Shown here piece after piece: positions 41,445 through 49,871 of a DNA stretch of 64,000 bases. Made by a program: the position numbers and the translations under genes. The stretch comes from Oleiagrimonas sp963747595. Lineage in GTDB: Bacteria > Pseudomonadota > Gammaproteobacteria > Xanthomonadales > Rhodanobacteraceae. The stretch covers positions 1 through 64,000 of the forward strand of contig CAVVFO010000002.1 in NCBI GenBank assembly GCA_963747595.1, given 5' to 3'. The notes beneath the pieces were generated by a model that saw nothing but the letters and a program-made list of their open reading frames with translations, did not search any database and was not told the origin of the DNA. Every line of letters begins with the position of its first letter. Position 1 is the first letter of the stretch.

Positions 41445-41933
41445 GAAAGATCACCTGCGGGAGAAATGGTGTCCGGCGGAGTGCCGTTTCACCAGATGTG
41501 GGTGCCGGGTGCGATTCAAGAAACTGTACTACAGCGACCACGCTTCACCCCCAACGCGACGTGACCAGCATGCATCCCGCTTCGACGGAGTGGAGGACCG
41601 GCATGGCGCCTCGCGGGCCAGGAGGTCAACTGGATGCCGTGGCCGATGATCTGCCGTTTGCGGGTCGGGCGGGCGTCGCGATCACCGCCGGTGGCCACCA
41701 GCCGCGTGGCACCTTCCGTGGCGATTGCGCGATCGCCGTTGCACCACGGAGATCTCTGTTGCCGGGATCCGGATCGCAGTCGGTGCCCCATGAGCGTGCC
41801 GCGAAGATGAGCACCGCAAACGATTCTTTCCGTGTCATGTGCGCCGTGTCTGCGAAGTCTCGGCGCAGCCCCCGTGGACATGCGCCCGCATACACGCTAG
41901 AACGGATATCTCATTCGTTGCGGGGAGTGCGTC
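41445..41933. other. 489-bp divergent intergenic region
   Basis: This region separates the TonB receptor gene (leftward) from the M28 peptidase gene (rightward). Long frames run through it on both strands, as is common in GC-rich DNA, but none begins with a ribosome-binding site or resembles a known protein. I could identify neither promoter boxes nor an iron- or cobalamin-responsive element. Confidence 0.4.
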
Positions 41934-43691
41934 ATGCGAGCTTTTGCGTGTGTTTGTGGTGTCGTCACCGTGCTGGGCCTGGCCGCCTGCCAGAAAGCCC
42001 CGCAGGCCGCCCATGCGTCGCCGGCGACAGCGACGACAGCCCATCCCGGGCCTTCAGGCAGTGCGGCGACCGCACACGTTGCGCCGCTGAAACTGCCGCC
42101 GCAAATCAATGCCACCGATTTCGCCCACTTCGACAAGACGCTGGCCTCCGATGCTTTTGGCGGACGCAAGCCGGGCACCGAGGGCGCCAAACGCACCGTT
42201 TCCTTCCTGGTGGATCAGTTCAAGCACATGGGTCTGAAACCGGGTAATCACGGGTCCTGGTTCCAGACCGTGCCGGCCGTATCCACGGATCTGATCAATA
42301 CCGATGTCACCTTGCATGTGGATACGCACGGCAAGCACGATACGTTCGCCTACGGCACGCAGATGATGGCCGAAACACTCCAGGCCAAGCGGGCCGTGGA
42401 TCTGAAACATTCGCCGATCGTCTTCCTGGGATACGGCGTGGATGCCCCGGACCGCAACTGGAACGACTACAAGGGGATCGACGTCAAGGGCAAGACCGTG
42501 GTCATGCTGGTCAACGACCCCGGTTTCGCGACGGGCGACAGCAAGCTGTTCAAGGGGCGCACGATGACCTACTACGGGCGCTGGACCTACAAATATGCCG
42601 AGGCCGCGCGTCACGGTGCGGCAGCATGCTTCATCGTGCATACCAGCAACGCCGCGGCGGGCTATCCATGGTCTGTGGTGAAGAACAGCTGGAGCGGCCC
42701 CCAGTTGAGCCTGCCCACGTCGGTGGACGACTCGCCACGGTTGCCGGTGGCAGGATGGCTGACGCGCAAGGCGGCGACGAAGCTGTTTGCCGATGCGGGG
42801 AAGAATTTCGATGCACTGGAAAAAAAGGCGGCGCAGCCGGGTTTCCAGGCGGTGTCGCTCAATGCACATGCCTCGATCAGCCTGCACAACACGATCGGGC
42901 ATCTCAAGTCGCGCAATATCCTGGCCATGGTCAAGGGCCGCACACATCCGGACCAAGTGGTGATCTACACCGCGCACTGGGACCACCTGGGGACCGATCC
43001 ATCGCTCAAGGGTGACCAGGTATTCAATGGCGCCATCGACAACGGCACAGGTCTGAGCATGCTGCTGGAGGTGGCCCATACCTTCGCGCAGCAGAAAAAG
43101 CGGCCCGACCGCACCGTGCTTTTCTTCATGCCGACGATGGAGGAATCGGGGCTGCTGGGTTCGCAGTACTACGTCAGCAAGCCGGTGTTCCCGCTGGACA
43201 AGACGGTGGCCGACATTGCCGTGGATGCGCTGCCCATCATCGGCCGCGCCCGTGACATGACGGTGATCGGCAAGGGGCAGTCGCATCTGGAAGATGTGCT
43301 TGCCAAGGTGCTGAAGACGCAGAACCGCGTGGAGTCCCCGGAGGTGACGCCGGAAAACGGTTTCTATTTCCGTTCCGATCATTTCAGCTTTGCCCGCGCG
43401 GGCGTGCCGGCGTTGTTGCTCAGCTCCGGACTGGATCTGATCCACGGTGGCAAGGCCAAGGGCAGGAAGGAAGCGGCCGACTACACGGCGCATCGCTATC
43501 ACACGCCCCAGGATCAGTTCAATCCGGATTGGAATTATGCCGGCATACTCGAAGACACCCAGGCGCTGTACCGCCTGGGGCAGCGCCTTGCCAACAGCAC
43601 CGCGTTTCCCGGCTGGTATGCGGACAGCCCCTTCCGCGCCAAGCGCCAGGCGATGATGAAGCAGCAGCCGAACGACAGCGGGACACATTGA
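41934..43691 (+). CDS. M28-family zinc aminopeptidase lipoprotein with PA domain
   Basis: This 585-residue protein starts with a lipoprotein signal (lipobox LAAC, Cys19). An Ala/Pro-rich linker leads to an M28 metallopeptidase interrupted by a protease-associated (PA) domain (about residues 140-310). The two-zinc site residues are in AHWDHLG, GAIDNGTG, MEESGLLGS and FRSDHFSFA, with a late His in HRYHTPQDQ. It should release amino-terminal residues from peptides in the periplasm. GGGGAG lies just before the ATG. It is the first of two rightward genes; the second encodes a small hypothetical protein 94 bases on. Confidence 0.92.
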   Translation: MRAFACVCGVVTVLGLAACQKAPQAAHASPATATTAHPGPSGSAATAHVAPLKLPPQINATDFAHFDKTLASDAFGGRKPGTEGAKRTVSFLVDQFKHMGLKPGNHGSWFQTVPAVSTDLINTDVTLHVDTHGKHDTFAYGTQMMAETLQAKRAVDLKHSPIVFLGYGVDAPDRNWNDYKGIDVKGKTVVMLVNDPGFATGDSKLFKGRTMTYYGRWTYKYAEAARHGAAACFIVHTSNAAAGYPWSVVKNSWSGPQLSLPTSVDDSPRLPVAGWLTRKAATKLFADAGKNFDALEKKAAQPGFQAVSLNAHASISLHNTIGHLKSRNILAMVKGRTHPDQVVIYTAHWDHLGTDPSLKGDQVFNGAIDNGTGLSMLLEVAHTFAQQKKRPDRTVLFFMPTMEESGLLGSQYYVSKPVFPLDKTVADIAVDALPIIGRARDMTVIGKGQSHLEDVLAKVLKTQNRVESPEVTPENGFYFRSDHFSFARAGVPALLLSSGLDLIHGGKAKGRKEAADYTAHRYHTPQDQFNPDWNYAGILEDTQALYRLGQRLANSTAFPGWYADSPFRAKRQAMMKQQPNDSGTH

Positions 43692-43785
43692 TCTTCCGCG
43701 CCATCGTTCCGGCGGCGGGGCGATGGCGCAGATTCATGCGTCAACCTGCACCATGAGCTCTGGCAAATCACTCGGAGTCAGATGC

Positions 43786-44082
43786 ATGAGTGCAGATCAG
43801 GATTGGACCACAGTGCTCGAGGAGACCGTCGACAATCGGCCGCTGACCATTCAGAAGAATGCGTCCAACGGCTTCTTTCGGGTGCGCGCCCCGCAGGATG
43901 AACGCGACGAAGGTACCGCGTATCAGGACGGCAGTGACTTCGTGCACGTGGCGCCCGGCAGCTCCGGCGAACCCACCGAGGGCGAGGCATCGTCGCAGCA
44001 TGCGCTGCGCGCCGCGTTGCGTGAGATGCACTTTTCCGATACGGCGGTTGACGAGGTCATGAAGCGTATCGCCAGTCACTGA
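43786..44082 (+). CDS. Small hypothetical protein
   Basis: This 98-residue protein is acidic and hydrophilic, without a signal peptide or membrane segment. The sequence alternates polar and aromatic residues (LTIQKNASNGFFRVRAPQDE) and ends with an amphipathic helix (ALREMHFSDTAVDEVMKRI). CGGAG lies eight bases before ATG 43786. I do not recognise the family. It follows the M28 gene and is convergent with the RNase T2 gene, three bases away. Confidence 0.65.
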   Translation: MSADQDWTTVLEETVDNRPLTIQKNASNGFFRVRAPQDERDEGTAYQDGSDFVHVAPGSSGEPTEGEASSQHALRAALREMHFSDTAVDEVMKRIASH

Positions 44083-44085
44083 TGC

Positions 44086-44832
44086 TCAGATGCTGCCCGC
44101 CGGGACGCGAAATACCTGTGGGCAGTTGTCCTGTGCGATCGGCGCGTTCATCAGCGAGCGCTTCTGCGGAAAGGCGGCCAGGTTGTCTGCATGCAGCGTG
44201 ATCCACAGCTGTGTCAGCACGGCCTTGCCGGAGTGGACCGTCGCGCACCGCAGTTGCAGTGCATCGGCTTGATCGCTGCCGAAGCTGTGCATGAACGCCG
44301 CAATGACATCCGACCGCTTGACGCTGTGGCCGCGCGCCCGTTGCTGCAGATAACGACCGAACGCGCTGTGCACGATACGTCGGCGCATGGCCAGTTCCAT
44401 CGTGAAAAAGCGTTGCGTGTCGAAGCCGAAGCACTGCACGTGCTTGTCGTATTCATGTGTCAGCAGGCTGTGCCGCAGCTGTGGCATGACGGCCTGCAGC
44501 CGCTGCAGCGTGGCCGATGAAAGGGTGGGCGCCTTGCTGCTGTGATGGAAATAGTCACAGCCGCGGCGCCACCACTGCGGCGCCGTCACACCGGCCTTGA
44601 TCAGCGACTGCGGACGCGAGGCCCAGAGTCCGTGCAGACCGATCAGTACGTGTTGTGGCGGGTGATCCAGACACGCCCCGGCAGCATGACAGAAACCCGG
44701 CTGCCAAGTCAGTGCAAATGTGTAGTGGGCGAAGTCGCCGTGCCGGGCGGGGACCAGCTGCGGCGGCGCGGCAGCGGCGGCGAATGGCAGGGCGAGGAGC
44801 AGCAGCATTGCGATGCGGAGGAGGTGTTGCAT
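44086..44832 (-). CDS. Secreted ribonuclease T2 family protein
   Basis: This 248-residue protein has a signal peptide (LRIAMLLLLALPFAAAAAPP) and the two catalytic blocks of RNase T2: the first around LHGLWAS and the second HEYDKHVQC. Family consensus is HGLWP and HEWxKHGTC, so the catalytic His, Glu, Lys and Cys are kept while Trp is replaced by Tyr and Gly by Val. LTWQPGFC near the N-terminus is also typical. It should cleave RNA non-specifically in the periplasm, like E. coli RNase I. ATG 44832 was chosen for the signal peptide; the frame is open to 44898. Confidence 0.9.
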   Translation of the reverse strand: MQHLLRIAMLLLLALPFAAAAAPPQLVPARHGDFAHYTFALTWQPGFCHAAGACLDHPPQHVLIGLHGLWASRPQSLIKAGVTAPQWWRRGCDYFHHSSKAPTLSSATLQRLQAVMPQLRHSLLTHEYDKHVQCFGFDTQRFFTMELAMRRRIVHSAFGRYLQQRARGHSVKRSDVIAAFMHSFGSDQADALQLRCATVHSGKAVLTQLWITLHADNLAAFPQKRSLMNAPIAQDNCPQVFRVPAGSI

Positions 44833-45030
44833 GAGGAACTGTCTCTGGCCACGTGGAACCGGGGCGGCGTCGCTGGAGCATGAAGCGTACCGCACCATGC
44901 GCCCGTTCTATCACGTTCGACGTCAGCTGTGACGATCTCGGACGGCGGGGGTGAGGGCCCTGCATTCGCCAGGCCGTTGCCGGGAACGGCGAGATGGGGT
45001 GACCGGAGGCAAACCTGCGGCGGGGTGGGC

Positions 45031-45249
45031 ATGCACCTTGAGGGGCCTGCAATCGACCCAATCTTCCTGGACGTGAATGCAGATATCGATCCCCGGCCCC
45101 AGCCTCCGGACAAGCCCATTCCCAGCGATTGCTGCGGTGGCGGGTGCCAGCCATGCGTGCTGGAAACCTACGAGGACGAGCTGGCGTCTTACCGGGAGGC
45201 GCTGGATGCGTGGTTGCAGCGGCATCCAGCGGCGGATAAAGGAATGTGA
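45031..45249 (+). CDS. Oxidoreductase-like domain protein (small cysteine-rich)
   Basis: This 72-residue protein matches the short 'oxidoreductase-like' domain (PF09791): PPDKPIPSDCCGGGCQPCVLETYEDEL. Four closely spaced cysteines (CCGGGCQPC) could bind a metal or take part in redox reactions; the family's function is unknown. The start is uncertain: ATG 45031 gives a product of usual length, while a GTG at 44929 would add 34 unconserved residues. It is convergent with the cupin gene. Confidence 0.75.
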   Translation: MHLEGPAIDPIFLDVNADIDPRPQPPDKPIPSDCCGGGCQPCVLETYEDELASYREALDAWLQRHPAADKGM

Positions 45250-45261
45250 CCACATGGCGCC

Positions 45262-45279
45262 GACCGTGGCGCCACGGTC
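45262..45279. terminator. 18-bp perfect palindrome between convergent genes
   Basis: GACCGTGGC / GCCACGGTC is perfectly symmetric with no loop bases. It lies in the 37-bp gap between the oxidoreductase-like and cupin genes. In RNA it could fold only with the central bases unpaired, so it is a weak terminator candidate; it could instead be a protein-binding site. Confidence 0.3.
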
Positions 45280-45286
45280 CGAGACA

Positions 45287-46408
45287 TCAACGCAGATTGC
45301 CATGTCCCGGCAGTGCGACCTGCAGCCATGTCGCGCCACTGGGCGCATGCAGTGCGCAAGGCGCTGCTGCCGGCATCGCGCAGCAATCCTCGTCGCCCAG
45401 TGTGTGCTCGCCCAGCGTGGCGTTGCGGATCTGCACGTTGCCGGCGAGGACATACACCAGATGCAACTCTCCGGCAGCAACGGCCTTCATGACGGCACCC
45501 TCGTCCGCACATGCCCGGATGACGCGCACATCGGCGACACCGTCGCTGGCTGCGGCGATGCCCGTGTCGCGGCTCTCGAAGCCCGGGTGGCCGGCCGACG
45601 GCTGCCAGCGCGCATCGTCGGCACGATAATGGACGAAGCGCTGGCCATCGAACCGGCGCTGCGGATCCGGTGGGCCATTGGGCAGCGCCATGGCGGAATC
45701 GCTGAGCGTTTCATGCACTGCCGGACTGCCGATCTCGATGACTTCCAGCCCTGATGATGCTTCCAGCACCCGGTGCCGGATGTGCGGCGGCTGCAGCACG
45801 CAATCCCCCGCCTGCATCACGAACGGCGCGCCCTGGTCCTCGTAGACCAGGCGTGCCCAGCCGGCCTTGCAGTAGATCATCTGGAAGCGCACATGGTGGT
45901 GGTGCACGTAGTCGGGCACCTTGCCGCCATTGGGGATGCGGATGTGCGAGGCGATGAAGTGCCCGTTCATGCGCCCGGGGAGCAGATCGCGGTACTGCAT
46001 GCCGACGCGCCCTTCATGCCAGTCGCTGGCGCAGTTGCGGCTGATCACGCCCTCGGTCGGTGCCGCCGGAAGGGCGTCGGTATCGGCCTCGTCGACCCAC
46101 TGGATACGCAAACCGGCAGGCGGCAAAAGGGCGTCTGCGGATGCGCGCGGCAGGGTGGCCCGGTGACAGCTCAGCCGCAGCGTGATCGGAACAGGGTGCG
46201 GCTGGCTTTCCTGCTGCAATCGCAGACACATTCCGTGGCCCGACATTACCGCGGTCTCGGGCGCATCCGCAGGCAGGATCATGTCGACGCGGAACCCCAG
46301 TTGTGTGGCGAGAAAATCCACAGTGGCTGTCAGGTCCGGGCAGGGGAGCACGATTTGCGCTCCCAGGATGTGTGCGTGCATTCTCAATGAATCATCTTTG
46401 CCAGTCAT
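45287..46408 (-). CDS. VOC/cupin two-domain protein
   Basis: This 373-residue protein seems to join an N-terminal VOC (glyoxalase-like) domain (about residues 10-95, LGAQIVLPCPDLTATVDFLATQLGF) to one or two cupin domains: YVHHHHVRFQMIYCKAGWARLVYE then GDCVLQPPHIRHRVLEASSGLEVIEIGSP. The four-histidine run plus a later His fit a metal site. A second, weaker cupin-like strand set follows (LHLVYVLAGNVQIRN). Such folds make dioxygenases, isomerases or sensors; no substrate can be named. The start at 46408 has GAGAA upstream; the frame is open much further but that part is not credible. Confidence 0.72.
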   Translation of the reverse strand: MTGKDDSLRMHAHILGAQIVLPCPDLTATVDFLATQLGFRVDMILPADAPETAVMSGHGMCLRLQQESQPHPVPITLRLSCHRATLPRASADALLPPAGLRIQWVDEADTDALPAAPTEGVISRNCASDWHEGRVGMQYRDLLPGRMNGHFIASHIRIPNGGKVPDYVHHHHVRFQMIYCKAGWARLVYEDQGAPFVMQAGDCVLQPPHIRHRVLEASSGLEVIEIGSPAVHETLSDSAMALPNGPPDPQRRFDGQRFVHYRADDARWQPSAGHPGFESRDTGIAAASDGVADVRVIRACADEGAVMKAVAAGELHLVYVLAGNVQIRNATLGEHTLGDEDCCAMPAAAPCALHAPSGATWLQVALPGHGNLR

Positions 46409-46579
46409 CGGCTTCTCGTCGAGTGGAGTGCATGCCTTCGCGGGACAGTACGTCATCTGCCGGGGCAGTTTCGAGCCGCGCAGGAATATCGGGCACACTG
46501 CATGTTCAGCCGGACACAGGTGATCGAACCGGGCCGGGCGGCTGAGCCGGCGGTCACGATCCGGGGGCCCCGCAGGAGT

Positions 46580-47059
46580 ATGCGTACTGTGAATGTCAAC
46601 GAGATGCCGCCGCGTGTGGTGATCGATACCAACGTCTGTCTGGACCTGTTCGTGTTTCGCGACGCGCGCTGGAAGGCGCTGCTGTGCGCGCTCGAGGAGG
46701 GACGCTGGCAAGCCGTCACGCGTGCCGATTGCCGGGAGGAGTGGCATCGGGTGTTGCGCTATCCGCAGTTTCGCGTCGATGACGCCCAGTATCGCCGGAT
46801 GGTGAGCGTCTTTGATGCGCTGTTCCACGCGTTGCCCATGGACCCGGCAGATGCTCCGGATCCTTCCATATTGCCGAGATGCGCGGATCCTGACGATCAG
46901 AAGTTTCTCGAGTTGGCCTTGCAGTCCGATGCCAATGTATTGATAAGCAAGGACAAGGCGTTGCTGAAATTGGCGCGTCGGCATCGCAGGGCGGGACTGT
47001 TTGCGATTCTCGCGCCGGACGCCTGGGTGGCGACATGCGGGAGACGGCAAGCGCCGTGA
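46580..47059 (+). CDS. PIN-domain protein, putative toxin (PIN_3 type)
   Basis: This protein of about 159 residues has a PIN nuclease fold: the acidic quartet is suggested by VVIDTNVCLDLF (Asp16), the CREEW block, and RCADPDDQKFLELALQSDANVLISKDKALL. PIN_3 proteins are usually labelled toxin components, but no antitoxin-like gene lies upstream or downstream, so it may be an orphan RNase. Possible starts are ATG 46580, GTG 46589 and ATG 46604; the AGGAG before 46580 is closer than ideal and fits GTG 46589 better. It diverges from the cupin gene. Confidence 0.78.
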   Translation: MRTVNVNEMPPRVVIDTNVCLDLFVFRDARWKALLCALEEGRWQAVTRADCREEWHRVLRYPQFRVDDAQYRRMVSVFDALFHALPMDPADAPDPSILPRCADPDDQKFLELALQSDANVLISKDKALLKLARRHRRAGLFAILAPDAWVATCGRRQAP

Positions 47060-47143
47060 ACGACGAGGCGCGATGTGGCGCTGCGTGGCGCACGCGATTT
47101 GGCGATCCAGGCTTCATGCAGCGCACGAAAGCTGTCTTTGCCG

Positions 47144-47149
47144 TATAAT
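47144..47149 (+). promoter_or_regulatory. -10 box of the rhlE promoter
   Basis: A perfect TATAAT about 170 bases before the helicase start. The -35 region is not recognisable. The resulting long leader (about 160 bases) is common for DEAD-box helicase genes, whose mRNAs are often regulated by structure or cold, but I could not fold it by eye into a known element. Confidence 0.4.
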
Positions 47150-47319
47150 GGCACCGTGTGACGCGGCGCTCCGGTTGTGTCGTCGTCAACCTGTTCTTCC
47201 GAACAGATGCACGCTCCCCTTCAATCTTCCGGCCACGCCGTCCGGCGCCAGCCGTTTTTTCAGTGTCTGCCTGAACCGGTATTGCCTGCGAGGCGATGAG
47301 GCGGCTTCAGGAGTATTCG

Positions 47320-48621
47320 ATGTCATTTTCCGATCTGGGCCTTGCGCCCGAGTTGCTGCGCGCCATTGCCGACCAGGGCTACACCGAGCCGACGCCGGTG
47401 CAGGCGCAGGCCATCCCGTATGTGCTGGAGGGCCGTGACCTGCTGGCCAGCGCGCAGACCGGGACGGGCAAGACGGCGGCCTTCGTGCTGCCGATCCTGC
47501 ACGGCCTGAATGGATCCAGTGCCAAGTCACGGGCGCCGCGCGTGCTGGTGCTGGTACCCACGCGCGAGCTGGCCGCCCAGGTGGCCGAATCCGTGCGTAC
47601 ATACGGCAAGCACCTGTCGCTGCGCAGCGCCGTGATTTTCGGCGGAGTGGGCATTGGCCCGCAGACCAATGCGCTGCGGCGCGGGGTCGATATCGTGGTC
47701 GCTACGCCGGGCCGTCTGCTCGACCACATGCAGCAGAAGAATGTGGACCTGTCGCAGATACAGACCCTGGTGCTGGACGAGGCCGACCGCATGCTGGACA
47801 TGGGCTTCATCCGCGACATCCGCCGCGTCATGGCGGCGTTGCCGAAGCAGCGCCAGAACCTGCTGTTCTCGGCCACGTTCAGCAAGGACATCCTGAACCT
47901 TTCCGACGGCCTGCTGGACAACCCCGGCCGCGTGGAAGTGGCGCGTCGCAACACCGCCGCCGAGAGCGTGGAGCAGCGCGTGCATCCCGTGGACAAGTCG
48001 CGCAAGGCAGCGCTGCTCACGCACCTGATTGCCGACGGCAACTGGCAGCAGGTGCTGGTGTTCACACGGACCAAGCATGGCGCCAACCGCCTGTCCGGCC
48101 AGCTGGAGAAGGCCGGTCTGGACAGCGCCGCCATCCACGGCAACAAGTCGCAGGGCGCACGTACCCGTGCGCTGGCGGGCTTCAAGGACGGCAAGGTGCG
48201 GGTGCTGGTGGCCACCGATATCGCCGCGCGCGGCCTGGATATCGATCAGCTGCCGCACGTCGTCAATCACGAGTTGCCCAACGTGCCCGAGGATTACGTG
48301 CACCGGATCGGCCGTACCGGGCGCGCAGGCGCATCCGGCGAAGCCATCTCGCTGGTGGCACCGGACGAGCGCAAGTTGCTGCGCGATATCGAGCGCCTGC
48401 TCAAGCGTTCGCTTCCCTCCAGCGCCGTGCAGGGGTTCGAGCCGGATCCGAATGCAGTCGTGACGCCAGAACCCAGGCCGGCCCAGCGCCGTGGACGGCC
48501 GCGCGGCGAGCGTCCGCAGGGCTCCGGTGGCCGCGGCAACGGCAAGTCGAATCGCTCTGCACCAGCGGGCGCGCGCCGCGGGGGATCCGGCCGCGGCCGC
48601 TCCTCTTCCAGCCGCGGGTAA
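47320..48621 (+). CDS. rhlE: DEAD-box ATP-dependent RNA helicase, RhlE group
   Basis: This 433-residue helicase starts MSFSDLGLAPELLRAIADQGYTEPTPVQ. It has Walker A AQTGTGKT (45-52), PTRELAAQV, the VLDEADRMLDMGF box, SATFS and, in the second RecA domain, RGLDIDQLPHVVNHELP and YVHRIGRTGRAG. The last about 70 residues are Arg/Gly/Ser-rich (RGRPRGERPQGSGGRGNG), a typical RNA-binding tail. It unwinds short RNA duplexes in ribosome assembly or RNA decay. CAGGAG lies six bases before ATG 47320. A hairpin repeat follows the stop. Confidence 0.93.
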   Translation: MSFSDLGLAPELLRAIADQGYTEPTPVQAQAIPYVLEGRDLLASAQTGTGKTAAFVLPILHGLNGSSAKSRAPRVLVLVPTRELAAQVAESVRTYGKHLSLRSAVIFGGVGIGPQTNALRRGVDIVVATPGRLLDHMQQKNVDLSQIQTLVLDEADRMLDMGFIRDIRRVMAALPKQRQNLLFSATFSKDILNLSDGLLDNPGRVEVARRNTAAESVEQRVHPVDKSRKAALLTHLIADGNWQQVLVFTRTKHGANRLSGQLEKAGLDSAAIHGNKSQGARTRALAGFKDGKVRVLVATDIAARGLDIDQLPHVVNHELPNVPEDYVHRIGRTGRAGASGEAISLVAPDERKLLRDIERLLKRSLPSSAVQGFEPDPNAVVTPEPRPAQRRGRPRGERPQGSGGRGNGKSNRSAPAGARRGGSGRGRSSSSRG

Positions 48622-48632
48622 CATCTTTTTTT

Positions 48633-48684
48633 GCAGGGTCCACTTGCTCGCGGGAACCACGTTCCGGCAAGCAGGTGGCCCTGC
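48633..48684. repeat. hairpin repeat, degenerate copy A
   Basis: Left arm 48640-48651 (CCACTTGCTCGC) pairs with 48667-48678 (GCAAGCAGGTGG) with one G-U pair and one mismatch, and GCAGGG/CCCTGC extends the stem outward. Inside the 15-base loop GGAAC and GTTCC pair again. The stem is a variant of the CCGCCTGCTTGC / GCAAGCAGGCGG stem of copies B and C. It sits 11 bases after rhlE and could serve as its terminator, although it has no following T-run. Confidence 0.55.
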
Positions 48685-48792
48685 CGAGACAGGCGGTGAG
48701 CTGTGTGGCGCCCAATGTCACCCAGGCTGTATCCACAACCGCCGAATGCGCGATGATTGCGGTTCTTTCTGCAACACAGGCAAAGATGCGTC

Positions 48793-49812
48793 ATGAACTG
48801 GACCGATCTGCGCAGCGACACGGTGACCCGACCAACACGCTCCATGCGCGAAGCCATGCTGGAGGCCGAGGTCGGCGATGACGTATTCGGCGAAGACCCG
48901 ACCGTCAATGCATTGCAGGAGCGCCTCGCCGACGATCTCGGATTTCCCGAGGCGCTGTTCGTGCCCAGCGGCACGCAGTCCAATCTGGTGGCGCTGCTGG
49001 CCCACTGCGAGCGCGGCGATGAATATATCGTCGGCATGCAGGCGCATACCTATCGTTACGAGGGTGGGGGCGCTGCCGTGCTGGGATCGATCCAGCCGCA
49101 GGCGGTGGTGGAGGCCGATGATGGCAGTTTGCCATTGGAGGCCATCGAGGCGGCCATCAAGCCCGACGACCCGCATTTTGCACGCACGCGCCTGCTGACG
49201 CTGGAAAATACATGGCACGGTCGCGTGCTGCCGCAGGCCTATCTGCAGGCGGCGCATGATCTGGCGCGCACCCACGGGCTGGGGCTGCATCTGGATGGCG
49301 CGCGGTTGTTCAATGCTGCGGTGGCGCGGGATGTGCCGGCGCGGGAGATCACACGGTATTTCGACTCGGTCTCGGTGTGCCTGTCCAAGGGGCTGGGGGC
49401 GCCGGTCGGTTCGGTCCTGGCCGGTTCGCGCGCGTTGATCCAGAGGGCGCGTCGCTGGCGCAAGGTGGCCGGTGGAGGCTGGCGCCAGGCGGGCATGCTG
49501 GCCGCAGCCGGACTGCATGCACTGGACCATCACATCGAGCGTCTGGCCGAGGATCACGCGCGTGCAAAGTCTCTGGCCAAGCGGCTGGGTGACGTCGACG
49601 GCCTGCATGTGCAGGGTTGCCACACCAACATGGTGTTTGTCGATGTCGCCTCCTCCAACATGCACGAGCTGGATGAGCATCTGCAGAAAGCCGGCGTGCG
49701 AGTGAGCGTCGGCAACTCCTCGACGCTGCGGCTGGTGACACATCTGGACATCGACGACGCCGGCATCGAACGTGCGGCCGATGCCTTCGAGGGTTTTTTC
49801 GCGTCGCGCTAG
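48793..49812 (+). CDS. ltaE: Low-specificity L-threonine aldolase
   Basis: This 339-residue PLP enzyme begins WTDLRSDTVTRPTRSMREAM, the LtaE signature, and has the pyridoxal-binding Lys199 in SVCLSKGLGAPVGS with LHLDGARLFNAAVA before it. It cleaves L-threonine and allo-threonine to glycine and acetaldehyde. The ATG at 48793 begins the conserved sequence; no strong ribosome-binding site is visible. It is a single gene between hairpin repeats A and B. Confidence 0.93.
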   Translation: MNWTDLRSDTVTRPTRSMREAMLEAEVGDDVFGEDPTVNALQERLADDLGFPEALFVPSGTQSNLVALLAHCERGDEYIVGMQAHTYRYEGGGAAVLGSIQPQAVVEADDGSLPLEAIEAAIKPDDPHFARTRLLTLENTWHGRVLPQAYLQAAHDLARTHGLGLHLDGARLFNAAVARDVPAREITRYFDSVSVCLSKGLGAPVGSVLAGSRALIQRARRWRKVAGGGWRQAGMLAAAGLHALDHHIERLAEDHARAKSLAKRLGDVDGLHVQGCHTNMVFVDVASSNMHELDEHLQKAGVRVSVGNSSTLRLVTHLDIDDAGIERAADAFEGFFASR

Positions 49813-49871
49813 CTTTCTGTCGGCCGCATCGGTGCCTTCCTGTGACCGTAGTGCGGATCAAGGAACGTCAG

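Noticed and set aside
46303..46545. Open frame upstream of the PIN gene as a possible antitoxin
   Set aside because: It lies largely antisense to the cupin gene, and its product has no antitoxin features.
47150..47319. rhlE leader as a riboswitch or structured RNA
   Set aside because: No known motif or convincing fold could be recognised by eye.
48579..48632. GC-rich end of rhlE plus TTTTTTT as an intrinsic terminator
   Set aside because: The possible stem is only seven base pairs, with a long loop and an eight-base gap before the T-run.
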